5,584 nt of DNA, from NCBI GenBank assembly GCA_030616025.1, contig JAUWYD010000092.1:1-5584 (forward strand), written 5' to 3'. A model generated the notes under the pieces. That model did no database searches and had not been told where the DNA came from. It saw only the letters and a program-made list of their open reading frames with translations. Source of the DNA: Chloroflexota bacterium (GTDB lineage Bacteria; Chloroflexota; Anaerolineae; UBA7937; B3-Chlor). This document shows positions 1 to 5,584 of this stretch, piece after piece (the stretch's first letter is position 1; the number at the start of each line of letters is the position of its first letter). The translations under genes were made by a program, and so were the position numbers.

Positions 1-234
1 TGGGGCGACGATGTCTATCAAATGGTGGGGCACGAGCTTCCGCTGCTCGACTGTGGGCTTGTCGGTGCCTATGTGCATGCCCCGGTAGATCTGCCGCGAG
101 TCAGCGGAGATGATCTCGCCTCTCACATTCCGCCCCAGGGCAACGGCCAACCTCGTCTTGCCGACGCCGGTAGGCCCAACTATGGCGACCAAGGGGGAGG
201 ATCCGGGTTCTGACTTCTCACCCCTCGACCGCAC
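1..234 (-). CDS. miaA: tRNA dimethylallyltransferase MiaA, N-terminal part (runs off the window)
   Basis: MiaA transfers a dimethylallyl group to N6 of A37, next to the anticodon of tRNAs that read codons starting with U, and steadies codon pairing in the cytoplasm. Only the first 78 residues are present. They hold the P-loop GPTGVGKT at residues 20-27, followed by the family block with DSRQIYRGMHIGTDKP at about 45-60 and PHHLIDIV at about 69-76, which are typical of MiaA and cover ATP-grasp-like phosphate binding and the catalytic aspartate region. The frame is read by translating the complement of the window start. I chose GTG at 234 because a nearly ideal Shine-Dalgarno lies 9 bases upstream and the resulting 15-residue leader before the core is normal. 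The gene overlaps the end of rnhB-yraN by 17 bases, which suggests cotranscription and coupled translation. The C-terminal substrate-binding half lies outside the window, so intactness cannot be judged. Family assignment is secure; the start is probable. Confidence 0.93.
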   Translation of the reverse strand, partial: MRSRGEKSEPGSSPLVAIVGPTGVGKTRLAVALGRNVRGEIISADSRQIYRGMHIGTDKPTVEQRKLVPHHLIDIVAP

Positions 235-1243
235 TCTTGATCACCTCCAAGTGTTCCAGTCTCCCGCGGCGCGATAAGCGTACGGATACCACATCTATGC
301 GCCAATCGAGAGGCAGCGACTCATGTTCCTGTAAATACGTCTGAGCCACCTCAATCAGCTTCTGCTTTTTCGCCGCCGTGATGGACTCCTCCGGCGAGCC
401 GAACTTCTTGCTCCTTCGCGTGCGGACCTCAACAAAGGCCAAACTCTCCCCATCCAGTGCCACAACATCCATCTCACCCACGGCACAGCGATAGTTCAGC
501 TCGCAGATGACGTACCCCTGCTCCTCCAACTGCTGAGCCGCCATTCGCTCCCCTAGAATGCCCAATTCCCTGGGCCCGTACCTCTTCTCGCCCTTCTCTT
601 CCCGCAGTCCGTTTTCCCCGATCATGAATCTCATCGGAGCATAGGAGAGACGATGTATGGGAGAGTACCCCATGCGGTAGAGTGCCTCTCGATGCTGAGG
701 TGTGCCGTATCCTTTGTGTTGGCCAAAAGCATACCCGGGGAAGACTCTGTCGAGGGCCACCATCATTCGGTCCCGGACCACCTTGGCCACGATGGAGGCC
801 GCAGCTATGGAAAAGCAGAGATCGTCGCCACCTACTACGCCCTTGTTAGGGGTGCCGTGGTAGTCCAGGGGAAAGCCGTCAACCAAGAGATAGTCAGCGG
901 GGGTAGCCAGGTTGTCCAAGGCCCTCGTCATAGCCAACTTGGTCGTCGCGACAACGCCCAACTCGTCCAGGACGGTTGAACTCACCACCCCTACGCCCAA
1001 AGCAGAGGCCCTGTGGGAGATTCTCTCGTAGAACCAAGCGCGGCGGCGGGGGGTCAGCCGCTTAGAGTCACGGAGGCCCGCCAGGTCCTGATCTAGAGTG
1101 GGCGAGTCCAAGGGCAGGATCGCCGCGCCCGCCACCAAGGGACCAGCCCAGGCGCCCCGTCCTGCCTCATCCAGCCCAGCAATGGCGCAATGGCCTTGCC
1201 TCTGCAGCTCCCGTTCCTGTTCGAGACTCGGTCCGCTCCCCAT
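218..1243 (-). CDS. rnhB: Fusion protein: ribonuclease HII plus YraN/UPF0102 nuclease-like domain
   Basis: From the ATG at 1243 the product has 341 residues, against roughly 200 for a usual RNase HII and 120 for YraN. Residues ~20-205 are RNase HII, which cuts the RNA strand of RNA-DNA hybrids and starts removal of single ribonucleotides from DNA. The GLDEAGRG motif gives Asp25 and Glu26, VDGF gives Asp122, and GGDD gives Asp140 before the SIAAASIVAKV block (145-155), so the metal-binding DEDD set is complete. A charged linker (about 210-226) leads to YraN (about 227-340), with LGERMA, NYRCAVGEMD (Glu257, Asp259) and FVEVRTR (Glu272, Arg274), the restriction-endonuclease-like core. YraN's function is poorly known. 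There is no frameshift sign: the frame is open throughout. A GTG at 1258 would add five residues (VARAM context); ATG is preferred because a weak GGTGG lies 8 bases upstream. Downstream miaA overlaps by 17 bases. Both domain calls are firm; cooperation between the domains is inference. Confidence 0.93.
   Translation of the reverse strand: MGSGPSLEQERELQRQGHCAIAGLDEAGRGAWAGPLVAGAAILPLDSPTLDQDLAGLRDSKRLTPRRRAWFYERISHRASALGVGVVSSTVLDELGVVATTKLAMTRALDNLATPADYLLVDGFPLDYHGTPNKGVVGGDDLCFSIAAASIVAKVVRDRMMVALDRVFPGYAFGQHKGYGTPQHREALYRMGYSPIHRLSYAPMRFMIGENGLREEKGEKRYGPRELGILGERMAAQQLEEQGYVICELNYRCAVGEMDVVALDGESLAFVEVRTRRSKKFGSPEESITAAKKQKLIEVAQTYLQEHESLPLDWRIDVVSVRLSRRGRLEHLEVIKSAVEG
240..248 (-). promoter_or_regulatory. 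Strong Shine-Dalgarno for miaA inside the rnhB-yraN coding region
   Basis: Read on the minus strand the site is GGAGGTGAT, complementary over nine bases to the usual 3' end of bacterial 16S rRNA. Nine bases separate its GGAGG core from the GTG at 234. It lies within the codons for the Leu-Glu-Val-Ile stretch near the C-terminus of the upstream gene. It decides the miaA start, which would otherwise be ambiguous because no ATG precedes the P-loop. Confidence 0.75.
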
Positions 1244-1268
1244 AGCGCGCGCCACCACACAACAAGAG

Positions 1269-1302
1269 CCCCGCAGCCGGGGGCATCACAGAGTCTGCGG
1301 GG
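1269..1302 (-). terminator. GC-rich stem-loop between rplS and rnhB-yraN, possible attenuator
   Basis: On the minus strand CCCCGCAG (1302-1295) pairs perfectly with CTGCGGGG (1276-1269), an 8 bp stem around an 18-base loop. A competing 5 bp stem, GCCCC with GGGGC, can form using part of the loop and the same right arm. The following bases, CTCTTGTTGTGT, are T-rich but interrupted, so a full intrinsic terminator is doubtful. It ends only about 25 bases before the ATG of the next gene. It could lower readthrough from the strongly expressed rplS into rnhB-yraN, or act as an mRNA 3' end stabiliser. The pairing is seen; the role is inferred. Confidence 0.4.
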
Positions 1303-1354
1303 TGAGCAAGTTGAGGATCTTCCACCTGGACAGAGAGCGCAGAGAAGTGAAAGA

Positions 1355-1729
1355 CTAAGCCCGTGGTTTCTCCTCCATGCGCTTCTCTCTTAGCCTGGCG
1401 GCCTTGCCTTTGCGATCACGCAGATAGTAGAGTTGCGCCCTGCGCACGTGAGAGTGTCGCAGGACCTCTATATTGACGATGCGGGGCGAATGGAGGGGAA
1501 AGGTTCGTTCCACACCCACGCCATGAGCCGCGATACGCCTCACCGTGAAGTTGGCATTGGCACCACCTTTGCGCAAGCGCATCACGGTTCCCTGAAAGAT
1601 CTGGACTCGTTCCCTTCCACCTTCGGAGATGCGAGTCCGAACCCTAACCAAATCTCCGGGGCGTAACTGCGGCAGCTCGTCTTCGCTCCTCAACTGTTGC
1701 TGCTCCACAGATGCTACCAAATCTACCAT
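1355..1729 (-). CDS. rplS: 50S ribosomal protein L19
   Basis: L19 sits at the interface of the large and small ribosomal subunits and contributes to an intersubunit bridge. The 124-residue product is close to the usual 115 or so, with a slightly longer basic C-terminal tail rich in Lys, Arg and Glu (about 105-124). The family core is unmistakable: RPGDLVRVRTRI at 23-34, RVQIFQGTVM at 41-50, FTVRRIAAHGVGVERTFPLH at 61-80 followed by SPRI, then VRRAQLYYLRDRKGKAAR at 95-112. The ATG at 1729 is the natural start, matching the short N-terminus of the family; its Shine-Dalgarno is weak (GGTG 7 bases upstream, AGGA further off). A good promoter lies just upstream, so the gene probably starts its own transcription unit, followed by a stem-loop and then rnhB-yraN. 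In many bacteria rplS follows rpsP, rimM and trmD; here aspS precedes it instead. Confidence 0.97.
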   Translation of the reverse strand: MVDLVASVEQQQLRSEDELPQLRPGDLVRVRTRISEGGRERVQIFQGTVMRLRKGGANANFTVRRIAAHGVGVERTFPLHSPRIVNIEVLRHSHVRRAQLYYLRDRKGKAARLREKRMEEKPRA

Positions 1730-1763
1730 GACAACACACCATCCTGTTTCTTTGCATACTCAT

Positions 1764-1792
1764 ATTCTACCATCAATTCTTGATCCTCGCAA
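1764..1792 (-). promoter_or_regulatory. Sigma-70-type promoter for rplS
   Basis: On the minus strand TTGCGA (1792-1787) and TAGAAT (1769-1764) are separated by exactly 17 bases and match the consensus at 4 of 6 and 5 of 6 positions. Transcription would start near 1757, giving a leader of about 28 bases before the rplS ATG. The site lies in the 169-base aspS-rplS gap, which is more AT-rich here than the flanking genes. The rest of that gap shows only a weak bulged hairpin after the aspS stop (GGCAG at 1890-1886 with CTGCC at 1865-1861) and no T-run, so aspS transcripts may read through. Confidence 0.6.
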
Positions 1793-1898
1793 CCGCCCAC
1801 TGAGTCAATCAATCGCCTGTCACTGTCGACACTGGCCCTTTGGATGGCTATCGAGCACAAGGCAGCTACAGACTAGGCCCTGGGACTGCCACTTGATG

Positions 1899-3668
1899 CT
1901 ACTGATCAGTGAGATCCAACCGCAGGTGCAGTTCCTTCAGTTGCTCTTCGGACACAGTGGAAGGGGCATCGAACATCAAGTCAACCGCCGTCGTGGTTTT
2001 CGGAAATGCTATTACTTCCCTGATGCTGTGCTCCCCGGCCAGCACCATCACCAGCCGGTCGATGCCCGGGGCTATCCCACCATGGGGCGGGGTACCATAC
2101 TCGAAGGCTTCCAACAGGTGGCCAAACTGGGACCGTGTCTCTTCCAGGGACAGACCCATGATGCCGAAGATCTTCTCCTGAACGTCGCGACGGTGGATGC
2201 GGATGCTACCTCCGCCAATCTCCACGTCATTGCAGACGATGTCATACTGCTGAGCACGCGCGGCCCCGGGGTCGGTGTCCAACAGAGGCAGATCCTCTTG
2301 GACGGGGGCAGTGAAGGGATGGTGCATGGCATCCCAACGATTCTCCTGCTCCTTCCACTCGAAGAGGGGCATATCGACTATCCAGACGAACGCCAACACG
2401 TTGTCATCGCGAAGCCCGAGACGATCTCCCATCTCCAGTCGCAACAGCCCCAAGGACTCAGCTACTACGTCCCTTTCGCCAGCTACCATGAGGATGAGGT
2501 CGCCGGTCTCAGCGCCCATCCGCGCAATGATGCTATCCAACTCCTCAGGAGATAGGAACTTGGCAATGGTAGAGCGAATACCCTCCTCGGTCACGGCCAT
2601 AGAAACCAGGCCCTGAGCGCCATATTGCTGCGCAAGCTCGCCCAGCTCATCCAACTGCTTTCGGGTGTAGCCAGCGCATCCAGGCACCCTGATGCCCTTC
2701 ACCCGCCCACCCTTGCCAATCGTGGACGAGAAGACGCGGAACTCACTACCACCGACCAGGTCAGAGAGGTCTGTCAGCAGCATCTCGAAACGCATGTCGG
2801 GCTTGTCGCTTCCGTACTTCTCCATGGCCTCTTCATAGCTCAGCCGCGGGAACGGCTCGAACAAAATCCGTTTGGACGGTACCTCATCCAGCAGTGCCGT
2901 GAACAACTCCTCAGTCAGGCGCAGGACATCCTCCTGCTCTACGAAGGACATCTCCAAATCCAGCTGGGTGAACTCTGGCTGGCGGTCTGCGCGCTGATCT
3001 TCGTCACGGAAGCAACGAGCAATCTGATAATACCTATCCAGACCAGCCACCATCAATAGCTGCTTGAGCTGCTGCGGCGACTGGGGCAGAGCATAGAAGT
3101 GACCAGGATGTATCCGACTGGGCACAAGATAGTCCCTGGCGCCTTCGGGTGTGCTCTTGATCAGAATGGGCGTCTCTACGTCTACGAAGCCTCGCGCGTC
3201 GAGGAAACGTCGGATGAAGCTGATGATCTGGTGACGCAGCATCAGTTTCGACTGCATCTCGGGTCTGCGCAGATCCAAATAGCGATATCGCATCCGCAAG
3301 GCTTCGTCGCCCGGGGCTTCATCCTCTATGTAGAATGGAGGGGTGCGCGCTTCGTTCAGAATCTCGACCCTGTCAACCCTCACCTCAACGTCGCCCGTGG
3401 CCATCTCCGGGTTCTCCTGGCCCGCAGGGCGCCCCACAACCTCCCCCTCGGCCTGGAGCACGTATTCGCTGCGCACTTGAGAGGCTAGCTGATGTGCCTC
3501 CTCGGACACAGAGGGATCGAAGACCACTTGCACCGAGCCATAGCGATCTCGCAGGACGACGAAGATGAGCCCTCCATGGTCACGGCGGCGATGGACCCAA
3601 CCCGCCAGTCTCACCCTGTTACCGATATCCTCAGCCCTCAATTCACCACATGTGTGAGTTCTAAGCAC
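1899..3668 (-). CDS. aspS: Aspartyl-tRNA synthetase, bacterial type, probably non-discriminating
   Basis: This class II synthetase activates aspartate with ATP and loads it on tRNA. The 589-residue length is typical of the bacterial form. An OB-fold anticodon-binding domain (about 1-110, GWVHRRRDHGGLIF at 23-36) is followed by the catalytic core, interrupted by the bacterial GAD insertion (about 290-415). Visible catalytic blocks are TPEGARDYLVPSR (173-185), YALPQSPQQLKQLLMV (192-207), motif 2 starting FRDEDQRADRQPEFTQLD (220-237), HHPFTAP (449-455), GGGSIRIH (485-492) and motif 3 GIAPGIDRLVMVL (531-543). All key residues look intact. His31 and Gly83 occupy positions where non-discriminating enzymes such as that of Pseudomonas aeruginosa have His and Gly and Escherichia coli has Leu and Lys, so it probably also charges tRNA-Asn for GatCAB to amidate. 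The GTG start at 3668 has AGGAG 8 bases upstream. The methyltransferase stop lies 27 bases before it, so it is probably cotranscribed. Confidence 0.97.
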   Translation of the reverse strand: MLRTHTCGELRAEDIGNRVRLAGWVHRRRDHGGLIFVVLRDRYGSVQVVFDPSVSEEAHQLASQVRSEYVLQAEGEVVGRPAGQENPEMATGDVEVRVDRVEILNEARTPPFYIEDEAPGDEALRMRYRYLDLRRPEMQSKLMLRHQIISFIRRFLDARGFVDVETPILIKSTPEGARDYLVPSRIHPGHFYALPQSPQQLKQLLMVAGLDRYYQIARCFRDEDQRADRQPEFTQLDLEMSFVEQEDVLRLTEELFTALLDEVPSKRILFEPFPRLSYEEAMEKYGSDKPDMRFEMLLTDLSDLVGGSEFRVFSSTIGKGGRVKGIRVPGCAGYTRKQLDELGELAQQYGAQGLVSMAVTEEGIRSTIAKFLSPEELDSIIARMGAETGDLILMVAGERDVVAESLGLLRLEMGDRLGLRDDNVLAFVWIVDMPLFEWKEQENRWDAMHHPFTAPVQEDLPLLDTDPGAARAQQYDIVCNDVEIGGGSIRIHRRDVQEKIFGIMGLSLEETRSQFGHLLEAFEYGTPPHGGIAPGIDRLVMVLAGEHSIREVIAFPKTTTAVDLMFDAPSTVSEEQLKELHLRLDLTDQ

Positions 3669-3676
3669 TACTCAGT

Positions 3677-3681
3677 CTCCT
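3677..3681 (-). promoter_or_regulatory. Shine-Dalgarno of aspS
   Basis: AGGAG on the minus strand, 8 bases before the GTG at 3668 and located in the short gap after the methyltransferase stop. It fixes the GTG as the start; the resulting N-terminus (MLRTHTCGEL) matches the usual beginning of bacterial AspRS. No promoter-like pair is evident in the 27-base gap, which supports cotranscription with the gene upstream. Confidence 0.7.
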
Positions 3682-3695
3682 GTCCAAGAATCTCT

Positions 3696-4574
3696 TCAAG
3701 TTCCGGCGAGCACGCCCATTTCTGCCTTGTCCAAGGGCCTTTCGAGACAGATGATCCCCTTCTCAACAGGATACACCGATCCACAGCGCCGACAGCTAAG
3801 CGCGCCCGACTCCCACCTCAGTGAAGCCTCTGAACACCGGGGACAGCACAGTACGTCCTGCAATTCTCTGCTCCTCCCGCCAGGCGATGACCGACCATCT
3901 TTTCTCGTCCACACTAGATCATAGTACGCTTGCCACCTCTTGACCTCAACAGATGTGAAGCCCAAGGAAGAGATCAGCTTTCGAAGCTGGTCGGCGGAAA
4001 ACCTGCGGCCTGGCATCAGTAGAGCGTCAAGGCCTATGCGATTCGTCGCCAGCAACGTGCCACCTGGTCTCAGCACTCGGGCCATCTCCCCGAGAGCCAA
4101 ACGGGGATCAGCCATGAACTCCAATGCCTCCACACAACTGACAGCATCGAAGCTGTTGTCGAGAAAGTGCAAAGTGAGCCCGTCCATCCACAGGAGGGTC
4201 ACTCGGTCCTCACGGCCAGCTGTCTTGCGCCTGGCTTCCTGCAACATCTTGAACGATATGTCCAGACCAAGAATGTGACCATCGAAATCCAGGTTACGCA
4301 GCAGGGCCAGAGGTACGCGCCCTGTCCCCGTCGCTACATCGAGGATGAGGGGTCTCCTGATACCCTTCAGTGCCTTCTGCAGAGGCATGGCCAGGTACCA
4401 GGCATCGTCTACAGAATCGAACTCCTTCACTCGATCGTAGGTGCCAGCTCCCTTATCGTAAAGGAAAGCCACTGCCCACGGGCCCAGATAGGTACCTTCT
4501 GTCAGGACTAGCAGCCAGTAGAGAAACCCCACCCCGATGGCGAGACACAGGAACACTAGGACCGCGACTATCAT
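3696..4574 (-). CDS. Membrane-anchored class I SAM-dependent methyltransferase with C-terminal Trm112-like zinc ribbon
   Basis: A 292-residue protein in three parts. Residues 1-25 form one hydrophobic segment (MIVAVLVFLCLAIGVGFLYW onward), a likely signal anchor. Residues ~40-220 are a Rossmann-type methyltransferase: SAM motif I ILDVATGTGRVPLAL (77-91), the acidic end of strand 2 in LGLDIS (102-107), LWMDG (128-132), SFDAVSCVEALEFM (141-154), and the EMARVLRPGGTLLATNR block (163-179). It resembles the UbiE/MenG-like Methyltransf_11 group, which methylates quinones, lipids and other small molecules, but the substrate cannot be read. The C-terminus (about 240-280) has CPRC (244-247) and CRRC (261-264) followed by GSVYPVEKGIICL, the pattern of a Trm112-like zinc ribbon. 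The ATG at 4574 overlaps the upstream TGA (ATGA), so translation is probably coupled. A longer frame to 4697 exists but would overlap the upstream gene by 127 bases with non-hydrophobic, shadow-like sequence. The methyltransferase fold is secure, the role unknown. Confidence 0.88.
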   Translation of the reverse strand: MIVAVLVFLCLAIGVGFLYWLLVLTEGTYLGPWAVAFLYDKGAGTYDRVKEFDSVDDAWYLAMPLQKALKGIRRPLILDVATGTGRVPLALLRNLDFDGHILGLDISFKMLQEARRKTAGREDRVTLLWMDGLTLHFLDNSFDAVSCVEALEFMADPRLALGEMARVLRPGGTLLATNRIGLDALLMPGRRFSADQLRKLISSLGFTSVEVKRWQAYYDLVWTRKDGRSSPGGRSRELQDVLCCPRCSEASLRWESGALSCRRCGSVYPVEKGIICLERPLDKAEMGVLAGT

Positions 4575-5497
4575 ATCACGGCCGCCAGCGCCGTCACCAT
4601 CATCGCGGCCATCGTGAAAGCTTGTACGCGGCCCAGATACCAAAGTCCATCCCTGGTGCTGAGCAAGAGTGGCTGCAGGAGCACTTGCGGCAACCACACG
4701 AGTGCGACGATCCCCGCCAGGATCGGCTGTTTGACGATCACCAGCATCGCCGCCGCAGCCAGGTGGGCAAGGTTCAGCAAACCTGCCCCCCTAGACAAGG
4801 TCTCTCTGCTCAACAACTGGTATGCGTGAAAAGCTGCCCCATAGATCCCAGCCCAAACCAACGCCTGCGCCACCAAGCTAGGCTCCATGCCTATGAGAGA
4901 GAGATCACGAAAGGTCGCATATCCCATCAACCAGGGGAGCCCGGCCAGGAAACAGCTCGCCAGACCAAGACGGACGCCCTCCCGCGCTCGGGGGAGAGCA
5001 AGACGCCATCCTGCGACGAGGAGAGCGACTCCGGTCAATAACAGAGGACCTGCACCCAGCAGTGCTGCCACCAGGAGAGCGAAAAACGAACTGAAGGCCA
5101 GCCCCAGAACCGAACTTCCGAGCCGTGGCCAGATGCTGGATCGCCAGCGGGCGATTCTTTCCCCCAGGAAGGCAGAGACCCGATAGCCAGCGGAGCCCGG
5201 CAACGTGTACGGAAGCGCCGGCGTGGCGCCCTGCTGTCCAGGGTTGCCGCTCTTGCCGGCAGTGGGAGCCCAACGGTTGGAAGCAGCCAGTTGCCAAACA
5301 GTGCCCAGCAACGAATCTGCCAGCAGCAGAGCCACGAGCAGGGCCACAACGGTGTGCCAACTAATCTCCAATCCGCTCGACGCCACAGCGCCACACAGGA
5401 CAGCCCAAGCTGGCCCCAACCAGGTTCGTGTGCCAGTGGATCGGACCTCAAGAGTCAACAAACGCCCTTGGGCGACTGCGGGAGCGTGGTTCTCCAC
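4571..5497 (-). CDS. Polytopic integral membrane protein of unknown function
   Basis: I do not recognise this 308-residue protein. It has about eight or nine hydrophobic stretches: roughly 27-43, 48-70, 127-148, 150-167, 176-196, 207-228, 240-256, 258-279 and 288-308. Between the second and third lies a hydrophilic stretch (about 71-126) rich in Gly, Pro and Arg, ending in ERIARWRSSIWPR, which by the positive-inside rule is probably cytoplasmic. The number of helices and length recall UbiA-type prenyltransferases, but no paired Asp-rich motifs (NDxxD-like) are present, so I do not assign that family. No signal peptide, cysteine motif or nucleotide-binding loop is visible. The start is the first in-frame initiator after an upstream TAA: GTG at 5497, about 32 bases after the predicted transcription start, with no clear Shine-Dalgarno. 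A TTG 13 or so codons further in has AAGGG 6 bases upstream and is an alternative. The stop overlaps the methyltransferase start, which suggests the two products work together. Confidence 0.8.
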   Translation of the reverse strand: MENHAPAVAQGRLLTLEVRSTGTRTWLGPAWAVLCGAVASSGLEISWHTVVALLVALLLADSLLGTVWQLAASNRWAPTAGKSGNPGQQGATPALPYTLPGSAGYRVSAFLGERIARWRSSIWPRLGSSVLGLAFSSFFALLVAALLGAGPLLLTGVALLVAGWRLALPRAREGVRLGLASCFLAGLPWLMGYATFRDLSLIGMEPSLVAQALVWAGIYGAAFHAYQLLSRETLSRGAGLLNLAHLAAAAMLVIVKQPILAGIVALVWLPQVLLQPLLLSTRDGLWYLGRVQAFTMAAMMVTALAAVI

Positions 5498-5535
5498 TGC
5501 GAGGGGTACCGCGCCCCAATACTTCGTATTGCTCC

Positions 5536-5564
5536 ATTATAGCCTAAAGCACAAGAGTTCCCAA
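5536..5564 (-). promoter_or_regulatory. Sigma-70-type promoter of the membrane protein-methyltransferase-aspS unit
   Basis: On the minus strand TTGGGA (5564-5559) is followed after exactly 17 bases by a perfect TATAAT (5541-5536). The start of transcription would fall near 5529, leaving a leader of about 32 bases before the GTG at 5497. No operator-like dyad is obvious around it. The remaining 20 bases to the window edge show nothing identifiable. Confidence 0.7.
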
Positions 5565-5584
5565 TAGCGCTTGACCTCTTGCGC

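Noticed and set aside
22..213. Short plus-strand open frame at the window start
   Set aside because: It lies opposite the P-loop region of miaA, which is clearly the real gene on the other strand.
1811..1830. TGTCGACA palindrome with flanking CAGTG repeats and a GATT repeat in the aspS-rplS gap
   Set aside because: The units are very short and not arranged as a convincing operator; no regulator is encoded nearby.
1901..1910. Ten-base palindrome ACTGATCAGT at the aspS stop
   Set aside because: It overlaps the last codons, has no loop to form a terminator and no T-run; a chance palindrome is the simpler explanation.
1629..2555. 308-codon open frame on the plus strand
   Set aside because: It runs antisense through aspS and the start of rplS, has no recognisable domain, and its composition (many His, Gln, Leu) is what a complementary frame of a GC-rich gene gives.
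4575..4697. N-terminal extension of the methyltransferase by 41 codons
   Set aside because: It would overlap the membrane protein by 127 bases; the extension is low in hydrophobic and motif content, whereas the ATG at 4574 directly starts a membrane anchor and overlaps the previous stop in the usual coupled manner.
4370..5041. 223-codon open frame on the plus strand
   Set aside because: It is antisense to the membrane protein and methyltransferase, is rich in Arg, Gln and Pro with no motif, and has no ribosome-binding site of note.
4571..5497. Assignment of the membrane protein to the UbiA prenyltransferase family
   Set aside because: Length and helix number are similar, but the two Asp-rich motifs required for prenyl diphosphate binding are not visible.

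Overview
The window is a compact run of bacterial housekeeping genes, all on the minus strand, so transcription runs from high to low coordinates. Nothing convincing is coded on the plus strand; long open frames there are antisense shadows of the real genes. I see no rRNA, tRNA, CRISPR array, insertion sequence or phage gene. Gaps are short, the longest being 169 bases between aspS and rplS, and composition is evenly moderately GC-rich. This looks like a stable chromosomal core region rather than an accessory island.

Layout in the direction of transcription: a consensus-like sigma-70 promoter (5564-5536); an unrecognised polytopic membrane protein (5497-4571); a membrane-anchored class I SAM-dependent methyltransferase with a C-terminal zinc ribbon (4574-3696), whose ATG overlaps the previous stop codon by four bases; a bacterial-type aspartyl-tRNA synthetase (3668-1899) behind a good Shine-Dalgarno; a second likely promoter (1792-1764); ribosomal protein L19 (1729-1355); a stem-loop (1302-1269); a single open frame fusing RNase HII to a YraN/UPF0102 nuclease-like domain (1243-218); and the N-terminal 78 codons of miaA (234-1), which overlap the fusion gene by 17 bases and continue beyond the window edge.

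The genes fall into two likely transcription units. The first is membrane protein, methyltransferase and aspS. The second is rplS, rnhB-yraN and miaA, with a possible attenuator after rplS. The known parts concern translation and genome upkeep: charging of tRNA-Asp (and probably tRNA-Asn), the ribosome, removal of RNA from DNA, and tRNA modification next to the anticodon.

The organism is a bacterium. AspRS has His31 and a Gly at position 83, the pattern of non-discriminating enzymes, so this lineage probably makes Asn-tRNA by transamidation. The gene order and the RNase HII/YraN fusion make me suspect a Chloroflexota-type organism, but this is a low-confidence inference from memory of neighbourhoods, not from a search.

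The part most likely to be undescribed is the translationally coupled pair of an unrecognised membrane protein and a membrane-anchored methyltransferase with a Trm112-like zinc ribbon. The domain fusion of RNase HII with YraN is the second point of interest. I found no evidence of a defence system or other exotic module.
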